Assembly: GCF_031455295.1 (NCBI RefSeq)
Contig: NZ_JAVDSL010000004.1
Span: 248,001-312,000 of the forward strand
Direction of reading: 5' to 3'
DNA: 64,000 bases
From: Leifsonia sp. 1010
GTDB lineage: Bacteria > Actinomycetota > Actinomycetes > Actinomycetales > Microbacteriaceae
In this document: positions 35,695-45,932 of the stretch, piece after piece
Layout of the letters: each line of letters opens with the position of its first letter
Position numbering within the stretch: position 1 is the first letter of the stretch
Program-made: the position numbers and the translations under genes
The notes under the pieces: model-generated
What the model was told of the DNA's origin: nothing
The model's input: only the letters and a program-made list of their open reading frames with translations
Database searches by the model: none

Positions 35695-38246
35695 AGCTTG
35701 TCGATCGGGGCGATCTTGATGAGGAGCTTCTTCGCGCCCACCTTGTCGAACTGGACATGCGCGACGCGCTTGGCGCCCTGCCCGGTCACCTGCGTGACCC
35801 GGCCCTCGCCGAAGTCGGAATGGCGGATGCGATCGCCGGGCGACAGCTCGAGGTCGCCATTGTCGCGGACCTTGCCCGTGACGCGGTTGGGCCACTCCGC
35901 CTTCGGGCGCTCCTGGCGGAACGTCGACGACGAGAGCGGGTCGTTCCACCCTGTTCCGCCGGAACCGGCGCCCAAGCCCGGGCGCCGTGCGTTCAGCGCG
36001 CGGGACTGCGTTCCACCGCGGCCGTTCGCCGAACCCGGCGACTGCCGCCAATCGATCAGATCGGCGGGGATCTCTTGCAGATAACGACTCGGCATCGCGA
36101 CCGCGGTCTCGCCGAACTGCGCACGCGTCATCGCCAGCGACAGGAACAGGCGCTTCTTGGCGCGCGTGATGCCTACGTAGAACAGGCGTCGCTCCTCCGC
36201 CGGGCCGCCGGGCTCGTTCGCCGACATCCGGTGCGGCAGGAGGTCCTCCTCGATCCCGGTGAGGAACACGGCGTCGTACTCCAAGCCCTTCGCCGTGTGC
36301 AGCGTCATCAGCGACACCGAGCCGCTCGAGTCGTCGATCTCATCCGCGGCCGCGACCAGCGAGACCTCCGTGAGGAAGTCGACCAGCGTCCCGTCCGGGT
36401 TGTTGCGCGCGAACTCGCGGGTCACGGCGACGAGCTCGTCAACGTTCTCCGCTCGCGCCTCGTCCTGCGGGTCGCGGCTGTTACGGAGCACCTCGAGGTA
36501 GCCGCTGCCGTCCAGCAGGAAGGTCAGGATGTCGGCGACCGGCGAGACTCCGGCCGGATTCGACGGGTCGATCTTCGCCGCCGCCTCGTCCAGCAGGTTC
36601 GACAGCTGCAGGATCGCGTTCGTCACCTTCGGGCCGAGACCCAGCGAGCCCGCGTCGCGCATGGCCGCCCGGAAGGTGAGTCCGTTGTCCTCCGCGTAGC
36701 TCGCCAGCTGGGTCTCCGTGGCCGGTCCGATGCCGCGCTTCGGCGTGTTCAGGATGCGGCGGAGCGCCAGCATGTCGCTCGGGTTCGCGACCGTGATCAG
36801 ATACGCCATGGCGTCCTTGATCTCGGCCCGCTCGTAGAACTTCGTGCCGCCCATCACCTTGTACGGCAGCGCCGAGCGGATGAAGATCTCCTCCAGCGCA
36901 CGGGTCTGGGCGTTCGTGCGGTAGAAGACGGCGATGTCCTTGTAGTCCATCCCCGCGCTGTGCAGCTTCTCGATCTCGTCGGCCACGAACTGGGCCTCGT
37001 CGTGGCCCGAGTACCCGGTGTAACCGACGATCTTCTCGCCGTCGCCGACGGCGGTCCACAGCTTCTTGTCCTTGCGGTCGAAGTTGTTGGAGATCACGGC
37101 GTTGGCAGCGCTCAGGATGTTCTGCGTCGAGCGGTAGTTCTGCTCCAGCAGCACCACCTTGGCGCCCGGGAAGTCGCGCTCGAACTCGACGATGTTGCGG
37201 ATGTCGGCGCCACGGAACGCGTAGATCGACTGGTCCGAGTCGCCCACAACGGTGAGCGAGGCGCTGGGGATGACGCCCGCAGCGTCGCGCAGCGGGCCGA
37301 CATTGCGGCCGTGGGCCTCCAGGTCGTCGGCGATGTCCGGAGCGACCGGCATGGTGAGCTCGCGGATCAGCGAGTACTGCGCGTGGTTGGTGTCCTGGTA
37401 CTCGTCAACCAGGATGTGGCGGAACCGGCTCTGGTACAGCGCAGCCACCCGCGGGAAGGCGCGGAAGAGGAAGACCGTCTCGGCGATGAGATCGTCGAAG
37501 TCGAAGGCGTTCGCGCGTCGGAGCTCCCGCGTGTACTGGCGGAAGATCTCGAGGAACATGACCTCCTGCGGGTCGCTGAGGTTGGCCGAGCGCGCGTGGG
37601 TCTCCAGGTCGGTGAGCTCGTTCTTGAGCTTCGAGATGCGGTTCGCCGCGCTGCCGACGGTGAATCCGAGAGTGTCGGCGTCGAGCTCCTTGATGATGCG
37701 CTTCAGCAGTGCGCGGGAGTCGCCCGAGTCGTAGATGGTGAAGCTCGGCGTCTTGCCGATCGTCTCGGCCTCACGCCGGAGGATGCGCACGCAGGCCGAG
37801 TGGAACGTCGAGATCCACATTCCCTGCGCCTTGCCGCCGAGCAGCTGCTCGACGCGCTCGCGCATCTCGTTGGCGGCCTTGTTGGTGAAGGTGATGGCCA
37901 GGATCTCGCTCGGCCACGCCTCGCGGCTCTCGATCAGCCCGGCGATGCGCCGGGTGAGGACGCTGGTCTTGCCGGAGCCTGCACCTGCCACGATGAGCAG
38001 CGCCTGGCCGCGATACTCGGCCGCTTCACGCTGCTGCGGGTTCAGGCCCTCGAACAGGCGCTCGCTCGGCCCGCGCCAGTGGCCGGAACCACCCGGGCCC
38101 CCCGTTCCGCGCGAGCCCCGCCCGCCGCTCGCGCCCCTCCTGGAGCCCGGGGTCGCGTCGACGTCGGTGCCGTCGCCCTGCCACCCGTCCAGGATGATCG
38201 GGACGGAGGAAGGGGTGGTCTGCGGGGCGTCGGGAAGGCTCGTCAT
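35691..38246 (-). CDS. pcrA: ATP-dependent DNA helicase PcrA/UvrD
   Basis: Superfamily 1A 3'-5' helicase for repair and rolling-circle replication, 851 residues. A Gly/Arg-rich leader of about 70 residues precedes LNPQQREAAEYRG (Q motif) and Walker A AGAGSGKTS. VDEYQDTN (motif II), GDSDQSIYAFRGAD (motif III), QNYRSTQNIL, TLHTAKGLEYDAVFL and VGITRAKKRL (motif VI) follow. The C-terminal Tudor-like tail (HSDFGEGRVTQVTG) contacts RNA polymerase in homologues. TAAAAT lies 11 bases before the ATG, predicting a leader of only a few bases. Confidence 0.96.
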   Translation of the reverse strand: MTSLPDAPQTTPSSVPIILDGWQGDGTDVDATPGSRRGASGGRGSRGTGGPGGSGHWRGPSERLFEGLNPQQREAAEYRGQALLIVAGAGSGKTSVLTRRIAGLIESREAWPSEILAITFTNKAANEMRERVEQLLGGKAQGMWISTFHSACVRILRREAETIGKTPSFTIYDSGDSRALLKRIIKELDADTLGFTVGSAANRISKLKNELTDLETHARSANLSDPQEVMFLEIFRQYTRELRRANAFDFDDLIAETVFLFRAFPRVAALYQSRFRHILVDEYQDTNHAQYSLIRELTMPVAPDIADDLEAHGRNVGPLRDAAGVIPSASLTVVGDSDQSIYAFRGADIRNIVEFERDFPGAKVVLLEQNYRSTQNILSAANAVISNNFDRKDKKLWTAVGDGEKIVGYTGYSGHDEAQFVADEIEKLHSAGMDYKDIAVFYRTNAQTRALEEIFIRSALPYKVMGGTKFYERAEIKDAMAYLITVANPSDMLALRRILNTPKRGIGPATETQLASYAEDNGLTFRAAMRDAGSLGLGPKVTNAILQLSNLLDEAAAKIDPSNPAGVSPVADILTFLLDGSGYLEVLRNSRDPQDEARAENVDELVAVTREFARNNPDGTLVDFLTEVSLVAAADEIDDSSGSVSLMTLHTAKGLEYDAVFLTGIEEDLLPHRMSANEPGGPAEERRLFYVGITRAKKRLFLSLAMTRAQFGETAVAMPSRYLQEIPADLIDWRQSPGSANGRGGTQSRALNARRPGLGAGSGGTGWNDPLSSSTFRQERPKAEWPNRVTGKVRDNGDLELSPGDRIRHSDFGEGRVTQVTGQGAKRVAHVQFDKVGAKKLLIKIAPIDKL

Positions 38247-38296
38247 GTCTGCAGTCGATTTTAGTCGCTGCCACCGTCATTCGGCCGCGAGCGCGG

Positions 38297-39364
38297 TCAG
38301 CGACCGTCGCGCACGGCCACCGCCAGGTCCGGATGGTCCGCGAAAACCCCGTCCACGCCGGAGTGCAGCAGGATCGAGAAGTAGCGCCGCCAATCCCCCC
38401 AGGCCGCCTCGGCGTCACCGCCCCGGAACTCGGCGGGAAGCATGCCGTTCTCCGGGCGGAGAGTCCAGCAGAGCACCGCAAGGCCTGCTGAGTGCGCGAG
38501 ATCGACCAGGTCCGAGGTGACCGCGCCGACATCCGCGGCGTCGTCCTCCCCGAACAGTGCCATCGACACCGAGCCGGAGGACAGCACGAGCGAGGTCTCG
38601 ACGCTGATGCCGTCGACCCGGTCCGCGGCCGACGGCGCCGCAGAGCCCAGCGCATACAGACCGCGGAGGCTCAGGTCGGTGTCGTACCCGGGCGCCGACG
38701 ACCCGAGTGCCGCGACACGATCCGCCGGCGCACCCGCATCCTCCAGCAGATACACACGCCGGCCCCGGAATCCGCGCTCGTGCAGCTTCACCAGCACGGT
38801 GCGCTCGAAGCTCTCGACCACCACGCCGGCGCGATCCGTCCAGCCCGCCTCCGCGAGATCGCGCAGCAGGAGCTCATCTAGCGGATACCCCGCGGCCTCG
38901 AAATACGTCGCGTGCTTCAGCTCGGCCACCAGGCCGGGCGGCCGCGACGATCCCTCACCCGCGCGGTCGATCAGTTCGAGCAGATCGCTCAGACGCAACA
39001 GCGGATAGTGCCCGTCGAACGTCGAGCTGTGCTGCCGCAGAGCCGGGATCCGCTCCCGCGCCCGCAACGTCGACAGCTCGTCCCAGGTGAAGTCCTCCGT
39101 GAACCACCCGGTCACGGCGATCCCGTCGACCTCCTTGGTCGTCCGGCGATCGGCGAACTCCGCCCGCTCGGCGATATCGGTCGTTCCCGAGATCTCGTTC
39201 TCATGCCGGAGGACGAGCACTCCGTCCTTCGTCGCCACGATGTCGGGCTCGACGGCGTCGGCACCGAGCTGGAACGCCAGCTCGTACGAGCCCTGCGTAT
39301 GTTCCGGCCGATACCCCGGAGCCCCGCGGTGACCGATGACCACGGGAGCCGTTCGCGCGCGCAT
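38297..39364 (-). CDS. Glycerophosphodiester phosphodiesterase
   Basis: Hydrolyses glycerophosphodiesters to glycerol-3-P and an alcohol. The 355 residues form a GDPD barrel with the N-terminal catalytic set IGHRGAPGYRPEHT, the metal-binding DAVEPDIVATKDG and LRHE. It has no signal peptide. Its product could feed GlpD encoded at 47.4-49.3 kb. The start is six bases after TAGGAT, so the mRNA is probably leaderless. It ends 50 bases before pcrA begins. Confidence 0.93.
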   Translation of the reverse strand: MRARTAPVVIGHRGAPGYRPEHTQGSYELAFQLGADAVEPDIVATKDGVLVLRHENEISGTTDIAERAEFADRRTTKEVDGIAVTGWFTEDFTWDELSTLRARERIPALRQHSSTFDGHYPLLRLSDLLELIDRAGEGSSRPPGLVAELKHATYFEAAGYPLDELLLRDLAEAGWTDRAGVVVESFERTVLVKLHERGFRGRRVYLLEDAGAPADRVAALGSSAPGYDTDLSLRGLYALGSAAPSAADRVDGISVETSLVLSSGSVSMALFGEDDAADVGAVTSDLVDLAHSAGLAVLCWTLRPENGMLPAEFRGGDAEAAWGDWRRYFSILLHSGVDGVFADHPDLAVAVRDGR

Positions 39365-39370
39365 GGCCCG

Positions 39371-39376
39371 ATCCTA
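39371..39376 (-). promoter_or_regulatory. -10 element of leaderless glycerophosphodiesterase gene
   Basis: TAGGAT, six bases before the ATG at 39364; no ribosome site. Confidence 0.5.
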
Positions 39377-39449
39377 GCCCGGGGCACGCGCGCGCCCACG
39401 GGACCGAAATACCGGGTCGTCGACGCGCCAGGAGTGCCAGAATCGACGG

Positions 39450-40046
39450 GTGTCCGCCGATCCGAGCACGGCCCCTTCGCCCCGCGACCCCGCAGGGCCC
39501 GACGCCGCTGCGCTCGCCGGCGCGGGCTGGAGGGAGCCCGCGTCCCTCCTCCCGCTCCGCTGGGGCGCCTACCGCCCCCGCCTGATCGCCGGACTCGCGA
39601 TGCTCGTCGTCGGAACCGCGTGCGTGCTCGGCACCACGACGTACAGCCTCGCGCTCCTCCTCATCGGATCGCTCATGCAGCCGGCCGGCTGGGCCGTGCT
39701 CCCGTCGACGATCGGCCGGCGCGTCGCCGTCCCGCTTCCCGTCCTCGGGTTCACCTGGCTCATGCTCGGCGGCTCCGGCTTCGCCTGGTGCTACGCGGTC
39801 GTCCTCGCCGCCTGGCTGCTCGTCCGGCTCCGCCCGCTCCCCTCGTTCGCCGTGCTCCTCCTCCCCGCCGCCTGGAGCGCCCTCCTCCCCCTGTTCGTGC
39901 ACGACTACGAGCACGGCTGGATCACCATCGCCACGAGCACGACGGTCATCGTCGGGGCTGCCTGGCTCGCGAAATGGATCGCCATCCGATTCGATTCATG
40001 GCAATCTGTCAGAACTCTCAGAAAAGAACCCCGTAGATTTGACTGA
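39450..40046 (+). CDS. Hypothetical membrane protein
   Basis: 198 residues with five hydrophobic segments (from about residue 46 to 180) after a Pro/Ala-rich N-terminus; no family recognised. The GTG start has no ribosome site, but CAGAAT six bases upstream could be a weak -10 box of a leaderless transcript. It is 40 bases ahead of the YccA gene and divergent from the glycerophosphodiesterase. Confidence 0.65.
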   Translation: MSADPSTAPSPRDPAGPDAAALAGAGWREPASLLPLRWGAYRPRLIAGLAMLVVGTACVLGTTTYSLALLLIGSLMQPAGWAVLPSTIGRRVAVPLPVLGFTWLMLGGSGFAWCYAVVLAAWLLVRLRPLPSFAVLLLPAAWSALLPLFVHDYEHGWITIATSTTVIVGAAWLAKWIAIRFDSWQSVRTLRKEPRRFD

Positions 40047-40086
40047 AGACGACCGTCAACCGGTCCACCCATAGAACGAGGAGCTC

Positions 40087-40878
40087 ATGGCACTCAACAA
40101 CCCGGCCTTCTCTACGAACCCGGCGTTCTCCACCAACGGTCAGGCCGCGACCGTCTCCGCCGAGAACCTGGAGCAGATGTACCAGTCGCCGTCGGCGACG
40201 GCCGCGGACACCGACCGGATGACGGTCGAAGACACCATCACGAAGACGGCGATCTGCTTCGTCCTCCTGCTCGCGGGCGCCGGCGTCGGCTGGTTCGTCC
40301 CTGTTCTCGCCATCCCCGCCGCGATCGTCGGCTTCGTGCTGGCGCTCGTCAACATCTTCAAGCGCAAGCCCTCGCCCGGGCTGATCCTCGGCTATTCGGC
40401 AGCACAGGGCATCTTCCTCGGCGCCATCTCGATGTTCTTCGAGTCGCAGTGGTCGGGCATCGTCATCCAGGCGGTCATCGCGACGTTCGCCGTCGTGGGC
40501 GTCACCCTGGCGCTCTTCGCCTCGGGCAAGATCCGTGCCTCGGCGAAGGCGACGAAGATCTTCCTCATCGCGATGTTCGGCTACCTCGCCTACTCGCTGG
40601 TCAACCTGGTCCTCATGTGGACGGGCGTGACCGGCGGCAGCTTCGGGCTGAACAGCGTCGAGCTCGGCAACACCGGCATCAAGCTGGGCCTGATCATCGG
40701 CCTCCTGGTCGTCCTGCTCGGCGCCTACTCGCTGGTGCTCGACTTCGACGCGATCAAGCAGGGTGTCGCGAACCGCGCCCCGCGCATCTACGGCTGGTCG
40801 GGTGCCTTCGGCATCATGGTCACGGTCATCTGGCTGTACCTGGAGATCCTCCGCATGCTGGCGATCTCGCGCGACTGA
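40087..40878 (+). CDS. Bax inhibitor-1/YccA family membrane protein
   Basis: 263-residue protein with seven membrane helices from about residue 57 and an N-terminal cytoplasmic Asn/Phe/Ser stretch containing a duplicated PAFSTN motif. The C-terminal DFDAIKQGVANRAP fits the BI-1/YccA Asp-rich signature (DFDxI). Homologues act as Ca2+ leak channels or protease modulators. The ribosome site GAGGAG precedes the ATG. Confidence 0.88.
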   Translation: MALNNPAFSTNPAFSTNGQAATVSAENLEQMYQSPSATAADTDRMTVEDTITKTAICFVLLLAGAGVGWFVPVLAIPAAIVGFVLALVNIFKRKPSPGLILGYSAAQGIFLGAISMFFESQWSGIVIQAVIATFAVVGVTLALFASGKIRASAKATKIFLIAMFGYLAYSLVNLVLMWTGVTGGSFGLNSVELGNTGIKLGLIIGLLVVLLGAYSLVLDFDAIKQGVANRAPRIYGWSGAFGIMVTVIWLYLEILRMLAISRD

Positions 40879-40890
40879 CCCCACGCTTCA

Positions 40891-40935
40891 CGACGAAGGC
40901 CCGGGATGCTGAACCAGCATCCCGGGCCTTCGTCG
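40891..40935. terminator. Bidirectional terminator between yccA-like gene and guaA
   Basis: Perfect 21-bp arms (40891-40911 and 40915-40935) with a 3-base loop AAC, between convergent genes. This is the longest perfect hairpin that I found. Confidence 0.85.
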
Positions 40936-40946
40936 TCACTTCGGGA

Positions 40947-42560
<1,614 letters not shown>

Positions 42561-42585
42561 CGGGTCAGGGCTCCTTGTCTCGCCG

Positions 42586-43035
42586 CTAATGTGTCGCCTC
42601 CACGAGGTCGGCTGCCTCGGCCTCACGGCCGGCCAGGTAGGACTTCACCTGCTTGGTGATGCGCGCCTCCACGAAGAAGGAGAGGAACGGGACGACGCCA
42701 CCGAGGGCGATCATCACGAACTTCGTGAACGGCCAGCGCATCAGGCTCCACAGGCGGAAGTCGGAGATGAGGTACACGACGTACAGCCAGCCGTGTGCGA
42801 TCAGGATGCCCGTGCTCAGGTCGACGCCGGTCGGAGCGACGGCGGTCTCGACGGGGACGAAGGTCAGCGCGCCGTAGTTGCTGAAAGCGAACAGCTCGTA
42901 GCCGAGCCCGTACTTGACGACCATTTCGGCGCACAGGAGCAGCAGCATGATGCCCGTGACGTACGCGAACACCTGGTAGAACCGGAGCGCCCCGCGGATC
43001 TTCGGGAAGTCTTCGAGCTTGGGAGCGAGGGGCAT
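42586..43035 (-). CDS. DUF3817 family membrane protein
   Basis: 149-residue protein with four hydrophobic helices, beginning [26 protein letters not shown] and including [16 protein letters not shown], the pattern of the YccF/DUF3817 family. It is linked to guaA and SURF1; small proteins of this type sit beside guaA in many actinobacteria. The function is unknown. Confidence 0.82.
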   Translation of the reverse strand: MPLAPKLEDFPKIRGALRFYQVFAYVTGIMLLLLCAEMVVKYGLGYELFAFSNYGALTFVPVETAVAPTGVDLSTGILIAHGWLYVVYLISDFRLWSLMRWPFTKFVMIALGGVVPFLSFFVEARITKQVKSYLAGREAEAADLVEATH

Positions 43036-43039
43036 GCGC

Positions 43040-43867
43040 CTATTCTAAAGGCTCGGACTGGGGGTTCTTCCCGGCCATCGCATCCTGCTTCTCACGCTTC
43101 TCACGTTCGAGCAGCTGCTCCTCGCGCAGCTCGTCCTCCCGCTGCTTCGCGTCCTTCACCAGGCGATACCAGAGGAAGACCGCGAACCCGGCGAAGATGA
43201 TCCACTCGGCCGCGTAGAAGATGTTCAGCCAGTTCAGCTCGGTCTGGGCGATCGGCGGGGGCGAGTAGATCTGCACCAGCCCGGCCGGCGCTCCGCGCTC
43301 GACGACGTAGGCCGCGTAGACGGGCATGCCGTCGACACCGGTCCACAGGTTGTACAGAGCGCCGACCCCGAGCGTTCGCATCGCCGTCGGATCCTTCTTG
43401 TCGGTCGGCACCTCGGGCTGCTCGTCGGGCAGGATGCGGCCCACGATGCGCTGCGGATCCGTGTCCGCCTGCCGCGACAGCCGCTCGACCGCGGCCTGCG
43501 CGGAGGCCTTGTCCGGAGCCCACCCCCGTGCAACGGCGAGCGCGACCGGCCGGCCGTCGCGCTCCAGGTTCACGTGACCGACGACCCACCAGCCGCTGCG
43601 TCCCTGATTGAGCCGGTCGTGAAGCAGCTGGTAGTCCTCCGGGACGAACGTCCCGGTGAACTCGACCAGCTGCCCGACGGCCACATCGCGCAGGGGCGAC
43701 GACGGGCCGGCGACGTCCGCGAGCGGGAGCACGGTCTCGCTCGGAGCCTCGACGGCCTTGCCCGACTCGACCGCACGCTCAAGCTGCCACTGACCGAGCC
43801 AGGCGAACCCGGCGGCGAGGAGCAGCGCGAACAGCAGCGCGCCGATCCATCGCGGGCGGCGCATCAT
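43040..43867 (-). CDS. SURF1-family cytochrome oxidase assembly protein
   Basis: 275-residue membrane protein with one N-terminal helix (RWIGALLFALLLAAGFAWLG) and one near residue 225, enclosing the external SURF1 domain (WQLER near 27, WWVVGHV, ARGWAP, NLWTG). It helps assemble cytochrome c oxidase. A charged coiled tail (residues 240-275) is added. Codons upstream of the first ATG stay open for about 17 triplets but offer no usual start codon. Confidence 0.88.
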   Translation of the reverse strand: MMRRPRWIGALLFALLLAAGFAWLGQWQLERAVESGKAVEAPSETVLPLADVAGPSSPLRDVAVGQLVEFTGTFVPEDYQLLHDRLNQGRSGWWVVGHVNLERDGRPVALAVARGWAPDKASAQAAVERLSRQADTDPQRIVGRILPDEQPEVPTDKKDPTAMRTLGVGALYNLWTGVDGMPVYAAYVVERGAPAGLVQIYSPPPIAQTELNWLNIFYAAEWIIFAGFAVFLWYRLVKDAKQREDELREEQLLEREKREKQDAMAGKNPQSEPLE

Positions 43868-43923
43868 CTGGAAGAGGGTGGTCTCGCCGGCGATCGGCTC
43901 GGCCCCCGTGGTCGTCTCGATGG

Positions 43924-45294
43924 TCAGTCCCGTTCCCGTTCGCCGCTGATGTCGTCCTGCATGGCCCGCTCCACCATCCTGTCGACGGCCCGCTGGGTCT
44001 CGTCGGCGCTCGTCGTCTCGCGGCGCGCGTCGGAGTCGAGGTCGGCGGTCGCGGCCTCGACCAGGGCGATCTCCTCGTCCAGCATCGGCTCGCGCTTCTT
44101 CGTCTTCTTCCGATCCCGTCGGCGTGACGGTCCGGACCGTAGGATCATCGCACCGATCTTCTCGGAGTTCGCTGCGAGGATCGGCCCGATGATCGCCATG
44201 ACGAGCACGTAGAGACCGGCGAACGGCTGGATGCGCTCATCCAGTCCGGCGGCCAGCGACAGCGTGGCGAGGATGAGGGCGAACTCGCCGCGGTTCTGGA
44301 GGATGACCGTGGTGTTGATACCCGCCTGCACGCCCATCCCGTTGATCCAGGCGACGAACTGGCCCGCCCCGATGTTGAGCACGATCGTCATGACGACGGC
44401 GATCCCGACCGGCAGCAGCACGGACGGGAACTTCGCCGGGTCGAGGGCGAGCCCGAAGTTGAGGAAGAAGAAGGCGGCGAACACATCCCGCAGCGGGATG
44501 GCGATCTGCTCGATCTTCCTGCGGTACTTCGTCGCGCCGAGCACCAGACCGATGAGGAAGGCGCCGATCGCGTCGGTCACGCCGAGCAGCTCGCCGATGC
44601 CGGCGAACAGGACAGCGAAGCCGAAGAAGAGGATGGTGAAGAGCTCGTCGTCCTTGGTGCGGAACAGCCGCGAGACGAACCGCCCGCCCCAGCGCGCGAT
44701 CGTGAACATCACGACGAGGAAGGCGAACGCGATCGCGAGCTTGCCGACCACGGGCCAGAAGTCGGTCTCGCCGCTGAGCACCACGGAGACGATCGCCAGG
44801 TAGATGGCGATGAAGATGTCCTCGACGACCGTGACACCGAGGATCATCGGCGTCTCGGTGTTCGCCAGCCGCCGCAGTTCGATGAGCAGTTTGGTGACGA
44901 TCGCCGACGATGAGGTGGCCGTCATCCCGGCGATGATGAGCGCCTCGCGGGTGCCCCACCCGACCATGAACCCGAAGATCAGGCCGACACCCATGTTGAT
45001 GACGATGTACGAGCCGCCGGAGACGATCAGCTTGCCGAAGTTGCCGAAGAACTCGTCCTGGTCGAACTCCAGACCCAGGTTGAACAACAGCAGGATGAGC
45101 CCGAAGATCGCGATGAGCTCGATGTAGTCGCTCTCGAAGTTGAGCGGGAACCAGCCGGTGTGCGGGCTGGCCAGCAACCCGACCAGCATGTAGATGGGGA
45201 TCGCGGGGAGACTCACCAACCTGCCGAGGCGCCCGAGCACGTACGCGACGAGCAGGAGGATGCCGAGAACGATGAGGTCTTCGCCGAGATGCAT
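43924..45294 (-). CDS. Cation:proton antiporter, CPA2 family (KhtU-like)
   Basis: 456-residue antiporter with about 12 helices up to residue 385 and a charged cytoplasmic tail. CPA2 features are LILLLFNLGLEFD, GMTATSSSAIVTKLL and the LLGVTDAIGAFLIGLVLGA membrane segment. The preceding gene, six bases upstream, encodes a TrkA-C regulatory subunit, matching the KhtTU K+/H+ efflux pair, so K+ (or NH4+) efflux is the probable role. Confidence 0.9.
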   Translation of the reverse strand: MHLGEDLIVLGILLLVAYVLGRLGRLVSLPAIPIYMLVGLLASPHTGWFPLNFESDYIELIAIFGLILLLFNLGLEFDQDEFFGNFGKLIVSGGSYIVINMGVGLIFGFMVGWGTREALIIAGMTATSSSAIVTKLLIELRRLANTETPMILGVTVVEDIFIAIYLAIVSVVLSGETDFWPVVGKLAIAFAFLVVMFTIARWGGRFVSRLFRTKDDELFTILFFGFAVLFAGIGELLGVTDAIGAFLIGLVLGATKYRRKIEQIAIPLRDVFAAFFFLNFGLALDPAKFPSVLLPVGIAVVMTIVLNIGAGQFVAWINGMGVQAGINTTVILQNRGEFALILATLSLAAGLDERIQPFAGLYVLVMAIIGPILAANSEKIGAMILRSGPSRRRDRKKTKKREPMLDEEIALVEAATADLDSDARRETTSADETQRAVDRMVERAMQDDISGERERD

Positions 45295-45300
45295 CGTCGT

Positions 45301-45831
45301 TCAGCCCCCGGGCGGAGCGTCGGCGGTGACACGGTGCGCGACCTCGCCGGTGCGGAAGAACGAGAACGCCTTCGCGACCTTCTCCGGCGTGCCGGCGACC
45401 ACCAACGTGTCCCCGGGGAACACCTTGAAGTCGGGGGCGGGCGCGGGGTTGGCGGAGTCCCCGCGCACCACGGCGACGACGGTGAGGCCGACGAAGCCGC
45501 GGTCGCCCGGCTGCCCGAGCTGCTGACCGGCGATGTAGTCGTCGTAGTCGACGGTGAACCAGTCGATGCTGAGACCGGGGATCTGGTCGAGCGCGGTCAG
45601 AGCCTCGGTGATCTGCGTGCCGCCGAGCAGCTCCGCGAGTGTGTGGGCCTCATCCTCGTTGAGCCGGAGCGACACCTTGGTGACGTCGCTGCCGTCTTCA
45701 TGGTCCGAGAACGTGATCAGGTCGCTGTGGCCGGAGCGGTGCGCGATGACGCCGACTTTGCCGCCATCGTCGGTCACGAAGGTGTGAAGCACCCCGACCC
45801 CGGGCAGCTTCACCCGTCGAACGTCTACCAT
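45301..45831 (-). CDS. TrkA-C domain regulatory subunit of antiporter (KhtT-like)
   Basis: 176-residue cytoplasmic protein. The N-terminal 75 residues form a KhtT-like beta domain, and the C-terminal 85 residues are a RCK/TrkA-C domain (FKVFPGDTLVVAGTPEKVAKA). In KhtTU such subunits bind nucleotide or sense pH and gate the antiporter. GGAGA lies six bases before the second of two adjacent ATGs, which I took as the start (the other is 45834). The 101-bp gap upstream contains an 8-bp hairpin (45873-45880 with 45889-45896). Confidence 0.88.
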   Translation of the reverse strand: MVDVRRVKLPGVGVLHTFVTDDGGKVGVIAHRSGHSDLITFSDHEDGSDVTKVSLRLNEDEAHTLAELLGGTQITEALTALDQIPGLSIDWFTVDYDDYIAGQQLGQPGDRGFVGLTVVAVVRGDSANPAPAPDFKVFPGDTLVVAGTPEKVAKAFSFFRTGEVAHRVTADAPPGG

Positions 45832-45932
45832 CATCCGTCTCCATCCGCCGGGCCGGCCGGCATAAGGGGGGTATGCCTCCAGCCTACCGGAGGCATGCGA
45901 ACGACCTCCCGGCGGTGCGATACTGGTCGACT

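Noticed and set aside
35757-38264. 835-codon open frame antisense to pcrA
   Set aside because: It mirrors pcrA exactly; composition is typical of the complementary frame of a GC-rich gene.
43870-43923. Possible N-terminal extension or pseudogene start of the SURF1 gene
   Set aside because: The open codons before the ATG contain no ATG, GTG or TTG, and the protein from the ATG has a complete SURF1 N-terminal helix.
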